Source: Methylomonas fluvii (lineage in GTDB: Bacteria; Pseudomonadota; Gammaproteobacteria; Methylococcales; Methylomonadaceae). From it: a stretch of 64,000 nucleotides of DNA. A program made the position numbers and the translations under genes. The stretch spans positions 1,736,001 through 1,800,000 of the forward strand of contig NZ_JACXST010000001.1 of the NCBI RefSeq assembly GCF_014850975.1. Direction: 5' to 3'. This document shows positions 38,206-46,554 of the stretch, piece by piece (positions within the stretch are counted from its first letter, which is position 1; every line of letters begins with the position of its first letter). The notes beneath the pieces are model-generated. The model made no database searches, had not been told where the DNA came from, and was given only the letters and a program-made list of their open reading frames with translations.

Positions 38206-38497
38206 ATATAAACAGGGCGAGTTACCGCCGCTGACTGAAGAGCGTAAGGCGGAACTCAAGGCGTTGGCGGACAGGCCGGACAGTGAAATTGATTACAGCG
38301 ACATTCCGCCGCTGGATGATTCTTTCTGGAAAAACGCTGTGCGCAATCCGTTCTACAGACCCACCAAGACGTCCACCACGGTACGCGTGGACGCGGACGT
38401 GCTGGCCTGGCTGAAGAGTCAGGGCAAGGGTTACCAGACTCGCATCAATGCGATTTTGCGCGAAGCGATGTTGCGTTCGCTGCATGACAAGCCATAA
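38192..38497 (+). CDS. brnA: BrnA-family antitoxin
   Basis: 101 residues: SVVRYKQGELPPLTEERKAE, DYSDIPPLDDSFWKNAVRNP, and a C-terminal DNA-binding region TTVRVDADVLAWLKSQGKGY followed by QTRINAILREAM, as in BrnA. GGAGG at 38183-38187 supports the start. BrnA autorepresses the operon and binds BrnT. It is an antitoxin whose toxin partner is interrupted. Confidence 0.88.
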   Translation: MSVVRYKQGELPPLTEERKAELKALADRPDSEIDYSDIPPLDDSFWKNAVRNPFYRPTKTSTTVRVDADVLAWLKSQGKGYQTRINAILREAMLRSLHDKP

Positions 38498-38542
38498 ATC
38501 ATCGCCAACTTGCATGGGCAGGATTTAGCGAAAGGCGCGCGC

Positions 38543-39508
38543 TCAGCGCGGCAAAACTTTTACCCAGTACGGCAGCGGATTGGAGAGTTTGACCGGCAAG
38601 TTGGTCGCCAGCGAGGCGAGGATTTTGTCGGTATCCTTGAGCGGGAAGGAGCCGATGATGCGCATGTCGGCAATTTCCGGCGAGCAGGTGACGTAGCCTT
38701 GCCGGTAACGATTCAGTTGTAGCAGAAACTCGCTGAGCGGGATGTCGTCGGCGACGATGACGCCTTGGGTCCAGGCGGGTTTGTCGAATTTGCTTGGCTG
38801 TATGGGTTCGATGCGATCAGCTGCAAACCGGGTATTTTGTCCGGCATGTAGCCGCTGTTTAGGGCTGTTAGGCTGGGCCGGCTGGATTTCCACGCTGTCG
38901 GCAAACACCGTGACCTCGCTGCGGTCGGTTTGTTGGCTGACGCTAAAACGGGTGCCCAGGGCCAGAACCCGGCCATCCTGGGTATCGACCACAAAGGGTC
39001 GCTGCCAACCCGCGTTATCCTTGGCGGTCTCGATATAAATTTCCCCGGACACCAGTTGCAAGCGCCGTAAATCAGCGCTGAATGCCACGTTCAAGGCGCT
39101 GCCGCTGTCCAGAACCACTGTCGAGCCGTCCGTCAAGGTGATTGTTTGGATTTGGCCTTGCGCGACATGGTAATCCGCCATCCAGGCTTGCCAATAGCCG
39201 GCACGTGAAAACTGCCAGCTCGCCAAGCCGACGCCACCGAGCAATATCAAATGTTTAATGGCGCGTCGGCGCTGTAAATCCGGCGCCGTCAACGCGGCTA
39301 ACGCGGCCTTGGGCGGCAGCGACTTGAAGCGATCGATATGAAATTCCACTCTGGCCCAAGCGGCTTGATGGTCGGGGTGTGCGACTAACCAAGCTTGCCA
39401 TTGCGCGGTTTCATTGGGTTGCACTTGTCCGGAGCGGAACAATGCAAACCACTCGGCCGCTTGGGCCAGGATGCGCGGGTCGATTTCCGAGTGGCGCATG
39501 TGCTGCAT
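38543..39508 (-). CDS. fecR: FecR-family anti-sigma/signal transducer (cassette 3)
   Basis: 321 residues: DUF4880 region (LAQAAEWFALFRSGQVQPNE, HPDHQAAWARVE), short membrane helix (HLILLGGVGLASWQF), FecR domain (QIQTITLTDGSTVVLDSGSA, VLALGTRFSVSQQ) and C-terminal MRIIGSFPLKDTDKILASLA. It differs from the cassette 1 and 2 FecRs in shorter spacing around the helix. It is encoded 6 bp after fecI. Confidence 0.9.
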   Translation of the reverse strand: MQHMRHSEIDPRILAQAAEWFALFRSGQVQPNETAQWQAWLVAHPDHQAAWARVEFHIDRFKSLPPKAALAALTAPDLQRRRAIKHLILLGGVGLASWQFSRAGYWQAWMADYHVAQGQIQTITLTDGSTVVLDSGSALNVAFSADLRRLQLVSGEIYIETAKDNAGWQRPFVVDTQDGRVLALGTRFSVSQQTDRSEVTVFADSVEIQPAQPNSPKQRLHAGQNTRFAADRIEPIQPSKFDKPAWTQGVIVADDIPLSEFLLQLNRYRQGYVTCSPEIADMRIIGSFPLKDTDKILASLATNLPVKLSNPLPYWVKVLPR

Positions 39509-39514
39509 CGGCGT

Positions 39515-40024
39515 TTAATAGCCGGCGCTCAGGCACTGAAACATGGCTTGCGCCATGTATTTTCTGACCATGCGGTCACTGACGCCCAATTGCTGGCCGA
39601 TTTCGGCATAGGTGAGGTCGTCGAGTTGCGCCAACAAAAAGGCCTTACGCACTTTTGCCGGTAGTTGATTGAGTAATTCGTCGATTTCCCGCAAGACTTC
39701 GAGCACGATGGCGCTATCCTCCGCCGAAATGACCTTCTCCTCGGGATAGGCCGCGAGTCGTGCCAAGTAAGCCTGTTCTATGCTGTTGCGCCGGCAGTGA
39801 TTGATCAGCAGGCGTTTGGCGATGGTGGTCAGGTAGGCGCGGGGTTCATTCAGGTTTGGCGTTTTCTTAGCCGTGATGACGCGCAAAAACGTGTCTTGGG
39901 CGTGATCTTCTGCCTGTAGGCGGTCCTGCACCCGTTTTTCCAGCCATTGCAGCAGCCAAGGGTGGTGGTCCTGATACAGTCGGGTGAGGTCTTGTTGGCC
40001 GTCGTCAATACACTCTGTGCTCAT
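39515..40024 (-). CDS. fecI: ECF sigma factor FecI (cassette 3)
   Basis: 169 residues: LTRLYQDHHPWLLQWLEKRV, region 2 AEDHAQDTFLRVITAKKTPN and EPRAYLTTIAKRLLINHCRR, region 4 LPAKVRKAFLLAQLDDLTYA and QQLGVSDRMVRKYMAQAM. This is the classical FecI form, more distant from the FecIs of cassettes 1 and 2 than those are from each other. It works with the adjacent FecR. Confidence 0.92.
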   Translation of the reverse strand: MSTECIDDGQQDLTRLYQDHHPWLLQWLEKRVQDRLQAEDHAQDTFLRVITAKKTPNLNEPRAYLTTIAKRLLINHCRRNSIEQAYLARLAAYPEEKVISAEDSAIVLEVLREIDELLNQLPAKVRKAFLLAQLDDLTYAEIGQQLGVSDRMVRKYMAQAMFQCLSAGY

Positions 40025-40427
40025 CGATTTAGTTTTACATGCCCAGTTTACAAAAGGTCTTATGCTTTGCCGTTAATGCTTTTGGCCTAGCGGCCCTGCT
40101 TTTTTGCAAACTCAAAAGTAAGCAAGAACCGCTCCGAAGTCGTTGATTTAGGTGGTTTGTCTGTTTAGGGTTTTAAAAAACAAATCAAATCATCTTCTTA
40201 CAGTTGCTCACGCTCAAACGAGTTGTCGAACCGGGGTATGCGTCGCTTCGAAACCGGAGGTTAAAATGCGTGATTTGGCATATTTTGTTTGGGGATGCGT
40301 GAAATCACCGAATTCCCGCAGGTCCCGCCGTTGTGGTATGGATCGGCCCTGTGACGCGGCATCGAAATGAGTGTGGTTAAGCAGGGGCGTAAGTTAAGAT
40401 GGTCAAAAACTCATCGGCTTAAGTGAT
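40025..40427. other. divergent fecI 3 / transporter upstream region with a candidate small ORF
   Basis: 403 bp. A 34-codon frame at 40266-40370 (MRDLAYFVWGCVKSPNSRRS and on) has a near-ideal Shine-Dalgarno (GGAGG) six bases before its ATG. It resembles no known small protein I recognise, so only the ribosome site supports it. The rest is AT-rich promoter-like DNA. Confidence 0.35.
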
Positions 40428-41720
40428 ATGTCTGATTCTAATGACCCGCACTCTGAAACAAGGCGACTGTTCAATATTTTCAGTGGCTCGGTTGGCAACC
40501 TGGTGGAATATTTTGATTGGGCCATTTACGCCGCGTTTGCCTTGTACTTTGCCCCGGCTTTTTTCCCGGAAACCGATCAAACTGCCCAGTTGTTGAATAA
40601 TGCGGCGATATTTGCGGTGGGTTTTATTTTCCGGCCTTTGGGTGGATGGTGGCTGGGTAGCTTGGCGGACCGCAAAGGTCGCAAAAGCGCTTTGCTGTTT
40701 TCGGTCAGCTTGATGTGTTTAGGGTCGTTAATCATCGCTTGCACACCGGGCTATGCGGTAATCGGTATGTGGGCGCCGGCCTTGCTATTGTTCGCTCGCA
40801 TGCTGCAGGGGTTTAGTATCGGCGGGGAATACGGCAGCTCCGCCACTTATCTAAGTGAAATGGCCGCACCCGAGCGGCGCGGCTATTACTCCAGTTTTCA
40901 ATACGTCACTATTGTCCTGGGGCAAATTTTGGCCCTGGGTTTATTGATGCTCTTGCAAAAATGCTTATTGAGCAGTGAGCAACTGCATGCTTGGGGCTGG
41001 CGCATCGGTTTTATCGTCGGCGGCTTGTTGGCGGTGGTGGCGATGTGCTTGCGCGGTAACATGGCCGAGACCACGGCTTTTGTCGAACAACATACTTATC
41101 CCACCCAACGCGCCCAACTGCGGGAATTGCTGAACTACCCCAAACCAGTCTTGACCGTAGTGGCATTGACCGCCGGCGGGACCTTGTCGTATTACACCTT
41201 TACCGTCTACATGCAAAAGTACTTGGTCAACACCACGGGCTTCAGCAAGGACGACGCCACGACGATCTGCACGCTGGCCTTGATCGTATTCATGTTGCTG
41301 CAGCCGCTGTTTGGCTTAATTTCCGACTACGTCGGTCGCCGCACGATGCTGATTGCCTTTGGCGGCGGCGCAACCCTGTTTACTGTGCCATTGCTTGATT
41401 TATTGGGCCACGCGCAAACGGTGGAATCGGCGTTGGGCTGGTATGTTTGTGCATTGTTGATTGTCTCGGGCTATTCGTCGGTTAATGCCATCGTCAAAGC
41501 CGAACTGTTTCCGGTGCATATTCGGGCTTTGGGGGTGGGTTTTCCCTATGCCTTGACCGTGGCGGTATTCGGCGGCACCGCCGAGTATCTGGCTCTGTGG
41601 CTGAAAAGCCTGGGTCACGCGGAATGGTTTGCTTATTACGTTAGTGCTTGTGCGGCCGTGTCGATGCTGGTGGCCTTTGCCATGAAAGAGCCGATGCGGG
41701 TGTCGCGCTTGGATTGCTGA
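40428..41720 (+). CDS. MHS-family MFS transporter (alpha-ketoglutarate permease-like)
   Basis: 430 residues with 12 predicted membrane helices. Motifs are those of the metabolite:H+ symporter family: NIFSGSVGNLVEYFDWAIYA, the loop 2-3 motif GGWWLGSLADRKGRKSALLF and ARMLQGFSIGGEYGSSATYL. It imports an organic acid or compatible solute with protons. The closest well-known member by these motifs is KgtP, but ProP-type osmolyte uptake cannot be excluded and would suit the neighbourhood. Confidence 0.85.
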   Translation: MSDSNDPHSETRRLFNIFSGSVGNLVEYFDWAIYAAFALYFAPAFFPETDQTAQLLNNAAIFAVGFIFRPLGGWWLGSLADRKGRKSALLFSVSLMCLGSLIIACTPGYAVIGMWAPALLLFARMLQGFSIGGEYGSSATYLSEMAAPERRGYYSSFQYVTIVLGQILALGLLMLLQKCLLSSEQLHAWGWRIGFIVGGLLAVVAMCLRGNMAETTAFVEQHTYPTQRAQLRELLNYPKPVLTVVALTAGGTLSYYTFTVYMQKYLVNTTGFSKDDATTICTLALIVFMLLQPLFGLISDYVGRRTMLIAFGGGATLFTVPLLDLLGHAQTVESALGWYVCALLIVSGYSSVNAIVKAELFPVHIRALGVGFPYALTVAVFGGTAEYLALWLKSLGHAEWFAYYVSACAAVSMLVAFAMKEPMRVSRLDC

Positions 41721-41876
41721 CTTATTGGGTCGTCCGATTGCTAAATAACATGCAGGGGCGATGAATCTGCATGTTTCGAAGCGGGCTTTTTAAAAATAGC
41801 GAGCCCTTAGATGGCGCAGGGGCTCGAGTATAACTGTTGGACTCCTGCCTTCGCGATCAAGAGCCGGGTGATTCGT

Positions 41877-42086
41877 TTAAAACCATTTCCTAACCCAAAA
41901 GCGTTGTCCCCAGTACAACAGCAAGGGAAAGATGCCCCACCATAGAAAGTGTTCAAGCGGCCCACCGGCTTCGCCGCCATACGGGACCACGAAGAATGGA
42001 ATGGTGATAGCCCACAACAACGACACAGCATATTCAATGCGGTTTTTGGTGCTCAACGCGCTAAACCAAGCGCTTAGATTGTTCAT
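41877..42086 (-). CDS. small membrane protein, unknown function
   Basis: 69 residues with two hydrophobic segments (YAVSLLWAITIPFFVVPYGG and WWGIFPLLLYWGQRFW). Not recognised. It lies 28 bp after the membrane protein gene at 42115 and near nhaD on the same strand, so it may belong to the same transcription unit. Confidence 0.55.
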   Translation of the reverse strand: MNNLSAWFSALSTKNRIEYAVSLLWAITIPFFVVPYGGEAGGPLEHFLWWGIFPLLLYWGQRFWVRKWF

Positions 42087-42114
42087 GAGTTGCCCTTATT
42101 GTTTGCAAATACGC

Positions 42115-42648
42115 TCAAAGGTAATCCTCCTCATCTCTGAGCGATAAGCCTCTTAACAATGCGCCGACAATCACCACCACGGCAAGCGCGACGCACGCCC
42201 AAATAAACGGATCAACATAGCCAATAATGATGGTGCAGCCGATCAGGAAAAGTCCAAGCATGCTGAATTGCCAACCAATGTGGTAGCCATCCAGCATGGT
42301 GGACAATCCTAAAATCAATAAAATGACCAAGTCTGCGCTGAGGCCTTGCAGTTGCCCCGATTTATTTAGTAAAGCCGCTGCACCGACGGCAATAATCGTA
42401 TGAAACCAATGCATGCCCTGGGCTTTGAGAATATCGCCAAAATCCAAGTCTTTACGCTTGGTTTGCAGCCAGGACACAAAAACCGATACCAAGCCAAACA
42501 CGAATACCATCAACAGCCAGTAGCCGTAACCATCATCGGGTGAAAAATCAGTGATGAAAATTCCGCCAAGCGACAACAGGATGAGCACTACAAATACGCT
42601 GCCTTCGATTCCAAAGTGGCGTCTTTTCGGACTTCCATCGTCATACAT
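42115..42648 (-). CDS. membrane protein of unknown function
   Basis: 177 residues with about five hydrophobic helices (GSVFVVLILLSLGGIFITDF, GYWLLMVFVFGLVSVFVSWL, LVILLILGLSTMLDGY, FSMLGLFLIGCTIIIGYV, ACVALAVVVIVGALLRGL). Not recognised. It follows the nhaD remnant by 76 bp on the same strand and may be cotranscribed with it. Confidence 0.65.
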   Translation of the reverse strand: MYDDGSPKRRHFGIEGSVFVVLILLSLGGIFITDFSPDDGYGYWLLMVFVFGLVSVFVSWLQTKRKDLDFGDILKAQGMHWFHTIIAVGAAALLNKSGQLQGLSADLVILLILGLSTMLDGYHIGWQFSMLGLFLIGCTIIIGYVDPFIWACVALAVVVIVGALLRGLSLRDEEDYL

Positions 42649-42724
42649 TTGTTTGATTCCTAAGTGGGTTTAAGTCAATGGTTGTTTTAATGGGATGAGT
42701 GCGGAATCCTGAGTAGACAATCGC

Positions 42725-44166
42725 TTAAAAAAGCTCGGAATTTATCAAAAAGTGCGCGGCCACACTGCCTAAATACCCCAGGGCAATTACCGGCGTCCAT
42801 TTTAGATGAGTCACGAAGGTGTAAATGCCCTTGGCTTGGCCCATCAGCGCCACGCCTGCTGCCGAGCCGACCGATAACAAACTACCGCCAACACCCGCCG
42901 TCAGCGTTACCAGCAGCCATTGGCCTTCCGACATCTCCGGGCGCATGGCCAAAATTGCAAACATCACCGGGATGTTGTCTATCAACGCCGAAATCAGGCC
43001 GACTAGCATATTCGCAGGGGTTGCGCCGAGTTCGCCATACAGAAACTCGGATAAATGGCGTAAATAGCCGAGAAAATTCATACCACCCACGCACAGCACC
43101 ACGCCGTAGAAAAACAGCAAGGTATCCCATTCCATGCGCGCCAAATGATGAAAGACGTCGAAGCGCATACTATCCTCGCCGTCGGTAGCGGGGTTTTCCT
43201 CGCCGGACATCGGGTCAAGGCCCAGTTCCGGTTCGTCGCGGTGAGTAATATGCAGAAAATAGCCGAACAATTGCAGATAGGTCAGGCCGGCCATCATGCC
43301 CACCGCTGCCGGCATATGCAGGCTATTCTGAAAGCCGACTGCCGTGAGAACGGTGAGCAGAAACAACACCACTATACGCTTGGCGCCGCGACGCGTGACA
43401 ACCTGGGCATGAAGGGGGCCGGCTGGGTTTTCGGAATGGCAAAGTGCATGATGGCAGCGGGAATCAAGAAGTTAAGCACCGAAGGCACAAACAACTTGAA
43501 GAACGCCCAGAAATCGATGATGCCTTTTTGCCAGACCATCAAAGTGGTGATGTCGCCGAACGGGCAAAACGCACCGCCGGCATTGGCGGCTACCACCGTG
43601 TTGACGCAGGCAATGCCGACAAACTTGGGGTTGTCCTTGCCGACCGCCATGACGACCGCGCACATCAGCATCGCGGTCGTCATGTTGTTGGACACCGAGG
43701 AGATGAAAAACGCCAAGACTCCGGTCACCCAAAACAGTTGGCGATAACTCAAACCTTTGTTAACCAGCCAGGCCCGCAGGCTATCAAAAACCCGCCGCTC
43801 TTCCATGGCATTGATGTAAGCAATCGAGACGATCAGGAATAGTAACAATTCACCATAATCCAACACATCGTGGCGAATCGCCGTTTCCGCGGCCGACGAC
43901 AAGCCTTGGTCTTTATAAACCAGGGCAATCGCCACCCAAATCAGAGCCGCAGCCAACATCATCGGTTTGGATTTACGTAATTCCAAGACTTCTTCCAGCA
44001 CTACCAGCAGATAAGCGACCGCAAACAGGCCGACACATAGATAACCTACCCAATGTCCGCTCAAGTCCAGGGATTGAGATAAGTTCTCAGCCAGCACATT
44101 GGGCGACCCTAGCAATAGTCCGGCACCCATTAAACAACCGAGCAAAATCTTGTTTAATTCTTTCAT
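42725..44166 (-). pseudogene. nhaD: NhaD sodium:proton antiporter, frameshifted
   Basis: The two frames together encode about 480 residues of a NhaD-type Na+/H+ antiporter. 43372-44166 gives the N-terminal half (FWVTGVLAFFISSVSNNMTT, FCPFGDITTLMVWQKGIIDF); 42725 to about 43390 gives the rest (LISALIDNIPVMFAILAM, VGGSLLSVGSAAGVALMGQA). Near 43385-43395 the first frame drifts into VAAPSV and a stop, while the second reads RRGAKRIVVLFLLT, the natural continuation. A one-base loss or two-base gain in a CG-rich stretch explains it. Either the gene is newly inactivated or the sequence has an error there. Confidence 0.85.
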
Positions 44167-44293
44167 ACAGTCTTCTATTTCAGTTACGCAGTGATTGTCT
44201 TTTGAGCCACTGGTTATTCTCGGGTATCAATATTCCGTATTGATGTGACAAAAGCAAACCCTGTTGCTGTAGCAGCGGGATAGGTCTAAATGC

Positions 44294-44863
44294 TCATGCC
44301 TTCTTTCTAGGGGAAAGCGGTTTTTTTGGCAGCGCGTTAATCGGCAGCATCGCCGCCTCGTCATCCTTGATTTTCATCTCTTGGACAAGCACATCCAGAT
44401 TCTTGGCAAGAGACTTGAGAACATTCTCCGGCAAGTCAAATAACGCGTGTTGCAGTATGCCCTGAGGCGGCGACGGTACTTGGTTTAGTAATTCAATACC
44501 ATTCTGAGTCAAGGTCACCGTGACGACCCGCTGGTCCTCACTAACGCGTTCCCGCAGGATCAAGCCTTTCTTGGCGAGTTTATCGAGCATATTGCTGGCG
44601 GTGGAATGATGAATCGACATCGCTTTGGCCAACTCAGTGACTTTCAATCCAGGCGTTTTTGACAATTCCCAAAGTGCCCACAGTTGAGCGCTGGTGACAC
44701 CGCAATGCGTTTCGACCCATTGGGAATGTTGTTGGACAGCCTTAAAAATCAGGCGAAATTGTTTCAAGACCTCATAAGGCCATTGTTTGGAGCCGTCGGT
44801 TTTTCGGGTTTGCAGTGCGGTTTTGTCCATTGCGTTACGATTTATGCTCGGCAAAATTGCCAT
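44294..44863 (-). CDS. MarR-family transcriptional regulator
   Basis: 189 residues with the MarR winged helix-turn-helix: VTSAQLWALWELSKTPGLKV, TELAKAMSIHHSTASNMLDK, LAKKGLILRERVSEDQRVVT. It carries an extra C-terminal extension of about 40 residues ending PKKPLSPRKKA. Start at 44863 or ATG 44830. Two near-identical palindromic boxes at 44991 and 46352 are good candidate operators, suggesting control of the gene at 45250 and the ClC gene at 46555. Confidence 0.85.
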   Translation of the reverse strand: MAILPSINRNAMDKTALQTRKTDGSKQWPYEVLKQFRLIFKAVQQHSQWVETHCGVTSAQLWALWELSKTPGLKVTELAKAMSIHHSTASNMLDKLAKKGLILRERVSEDQRVVTVTLTQNGIELLNQVPSPPQGILQHALFDLPENVLKSLAKNLDVLVQEMKIKDDEAAMLPINALPKKPLSPRKKA

Positions 44864-45249
44864 TAAAAGACATTATTATCCACCAAAGCGTTAATGTGGT
44901 CAGGTTGATTCCAAAGGTTTGTACGCTGTTAGTGGTTACCGGCTAAAACACAATTCATGGAAAAACAAAGGGCCCTAAGTTTGTCTTTATATGTTTATAC
45001 AAACATTGTTTGCATCAACCATTATGCGGTTATTATAATGCCCTCGGCAAGTCTAAGAGCCGATCAACCGTTGTGAAAAGGCTTGATGTGGTTTCAAAAA
45101 TTTAACCTGAGTTGATCTGTGTCACTTAGCTTGCCAACTAACTTTTTGAGTTGACGCGAAACAGAAAGACAAATTCTGTTTCGCACTTGCTCAAGTCCCT
45201 ATGGTTTCCGTAGCAATACTTACAAAGCAGCATAGAATCCGAAACTAGA
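44864..45249. other. gene-free stretch upstream of the MarR gene
   Basis: 386 bp between the divergent marR gene and the candidate lipoprotein at 45250. It contains the operator/promoter box described at 44991-45039. The rest shows no gene. Confidence 0.5.
44991..45039 (+). promoter_or_regulatory. candidate MarR operator and promoter (box 1)
   Basis: The box 44991-45019 contains the perfect palindrome CAAACATTGTTTG and an overlapping TGTTT-N4-AAACA. A -35-like TTGCAT (45010-45015) and -10 TATAAT (45034-45039) with 18-bp spacing point rightward. The box recurs at 46352 with 27 of 29 bases identical. Confidence 0.6.
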
Positions 45250-45647
45250 ATGTTTTCAAAAAATCACATGAGACGGCTTATCTACTGGGTTTGCCTTGCC
45301 TTCCTATTGTCGCTGGCATCCTGTTGCGGTCAACACGATGCAGTCCCTATCGATCAATCTTCATCGACGACAGCGTAGCCATTTTCAAACGAGCCAAACT
45401 TACCGGAGGTCTGCGCGTGGGACAGGTGATCGCCATGTACGAAAGCCAACGCCAAGTGGTGGCTAGCATTGAATTCGTGCTGACCCTGATGTTACTGGAC
45501 ATCGACGGCGCACGCGATTTGCGCCGGAACTGGTACGTGATACAGGAGATGGGGGCGCTAATGCGGAAGCTGGATACGCCGCAAAACGATGGTATGAGCC
45601 GTAGAGAGCTGATAGCCAAGTGGATTCGTTTTGTTCACAAGCAGTAG
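45250..45647 (+). pseudogene. possible frameshifted small lipoprotein gene
   Basis: 45250-45378 encodes a 42-residue lipoprotein start (RRLIYWVCLAFLLSLASCCG, lipobox LASC) that stops early. In another frame, reading on to 45647, a protein-like sequence follows (VAIFKRAKLTGGLRVGQVIA, LRRNWYVIQEMGALMRKLDT). The two may be one gene with a frameshift near 45365, or the second may start on its own. Neither part is recognised. It lies downstream of operator box 1. Confidence 0.4.
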
Positions 45648-45658
45648 TTCGAATAAAT

Positions 45659-45931
45659 GGCACGGACATTAGAAATTCCTCCGGACATGATCGACTTCGT
45701 CAAACAAGGCAAGCCGGTCTCATGCTCGGAATAGTCAGCGGCAGCTATTTCGTTGCTGCCGATATTATGCGGTGTCGCATATTTGCCGATTTCGCATTGG
45801 CTCATACCTTGACCTCCGAGGGCGACGTCTGCAATGGACAGCTTCAAATCAATCCGATTTTTCTCGACCGACGACACCGAATATCGCGATTACTCAGCTA
45901 ATCCGAACATCACCAAACCCTTGGTGTTTTT
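45659..45931 (+). other. probably degraded coding sequence
   Basis: A start MARTLEIPPDMIDFVKQGKP stops after 25 codons. Protein-like pieces then continue in other frames (SGSYFVAADIMRCRIFADFA; near 45832 MDSFKSIRFFSTDDTEYRDY ending NITKPLVFL). The pattern suggests one gene with several frameshifts; family not recognised. Confidence 0.3.
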
Positions 45932-46231
45932 ATGAGCTACATGCTTTATGTTGATGTGCTATTTCTTGTCAGTTTGCTATGTATCTTCGGCTGCGAACAG
46001 CACAATCCGGAGCCTGTAGCTCAATCTAGTCAATCAAAACGCCTTGCTGACAGTAACAAGCAAACGCACGTACATTGCCCTAAGTCGCATCCCTATACAA
46101 TAAGCTCCGATAATTCAACCCGAAGTATCCGCGGACATGATTTTGAAACGGACCCGCATAGATTGTCTTGCTCAGACATTTATTATCGCAATCAGGGGCG
46201 AGTGGCTCGACACCCTAATACTCTAAAATAG
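45932..46231 (+). CDS. hypothetical lipoprotein
   Basis: 99 residues with a lipoprotein-like signal (YVDVLFLVSLLCIFGCEQHN, lipobox IFGC) followed by a polar, Ser- and His-rich chain with four Cys. Not recognised. No good ribosome site is visible and the neighbouring frames look degraded, so it may be a remnant. Confidence 0.3.
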   Translation: MSYMLYVDVLFLVSLLCIFGCEQHNPEPVAQSSQSKRLADSNKQTHVHCPKSHPYTISSDNSTRSIRGHDFETDPHRLSCSDIYYRNQGRVARHPNTLK

Positions 46232-46554
46232 GCGACAAAATATCCTCTTGCGATGTTGTTCTGTCCCCTGGTAACACCATTCACAATAAGCTCTAGAAGA
46301 CGATAGTCTCCGCAATACAAATAATTAGGATAGGTGATGTTTTGCGGCAATATGTTCATACAAACATTGTTTGCTTCAACATTGACTCATCACTAAAATG
46401 CTAACGGCCTGATCGATTTCTGCCGCTCCTCAATGCATTTAAAAAGACCAGGATTATCTAAAACCCGAGCCGCAACCTAATTCACGGCCATTGGGATTAC
46501 TTACTGTGTCGTGAGCCCGATAAACGTAAATTCCCCCACCTGAACCGGAGAAGG
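46232..46554. other. upstream region of the ClC gene
   Basis: 323 bp without a gene, containing operator box 2 (46352-46399). GAACCGGAGAAGG just before 46555 provides a ribosome site for the ClC gene. Confidence 0.5.
46352..46399 (+). promoter_or_regulatory. candidate MarR operator and promoter (box 2)
   Basis: 46352-46380 matches box 1 in 27 of 29 bases, again with CAAACATTGTTTG. TTGCTT (46371-46376) and TAAAAT (46394-46399), 17 bp apart, form a promoter pointing toward the ClC gene about 155 bp away. Confidence 0.6.

Noticed and set aside
41747..41775. Inverted repeat AACATGCA/TGCATGTT after the MHS transporter gene as a terminator
   Set aside because: The 13-nt loop is long, the arms are AT-rich and no T-tract follows directly, so terminator function is unsupported.
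42725..43372. Second nhaD frame as a separate gene starting at GTG 43372
   Set aside because: The protein begins in the middle of a membrane helix and joins perfectly with the upstream frame, so a frameshift is the better reading.
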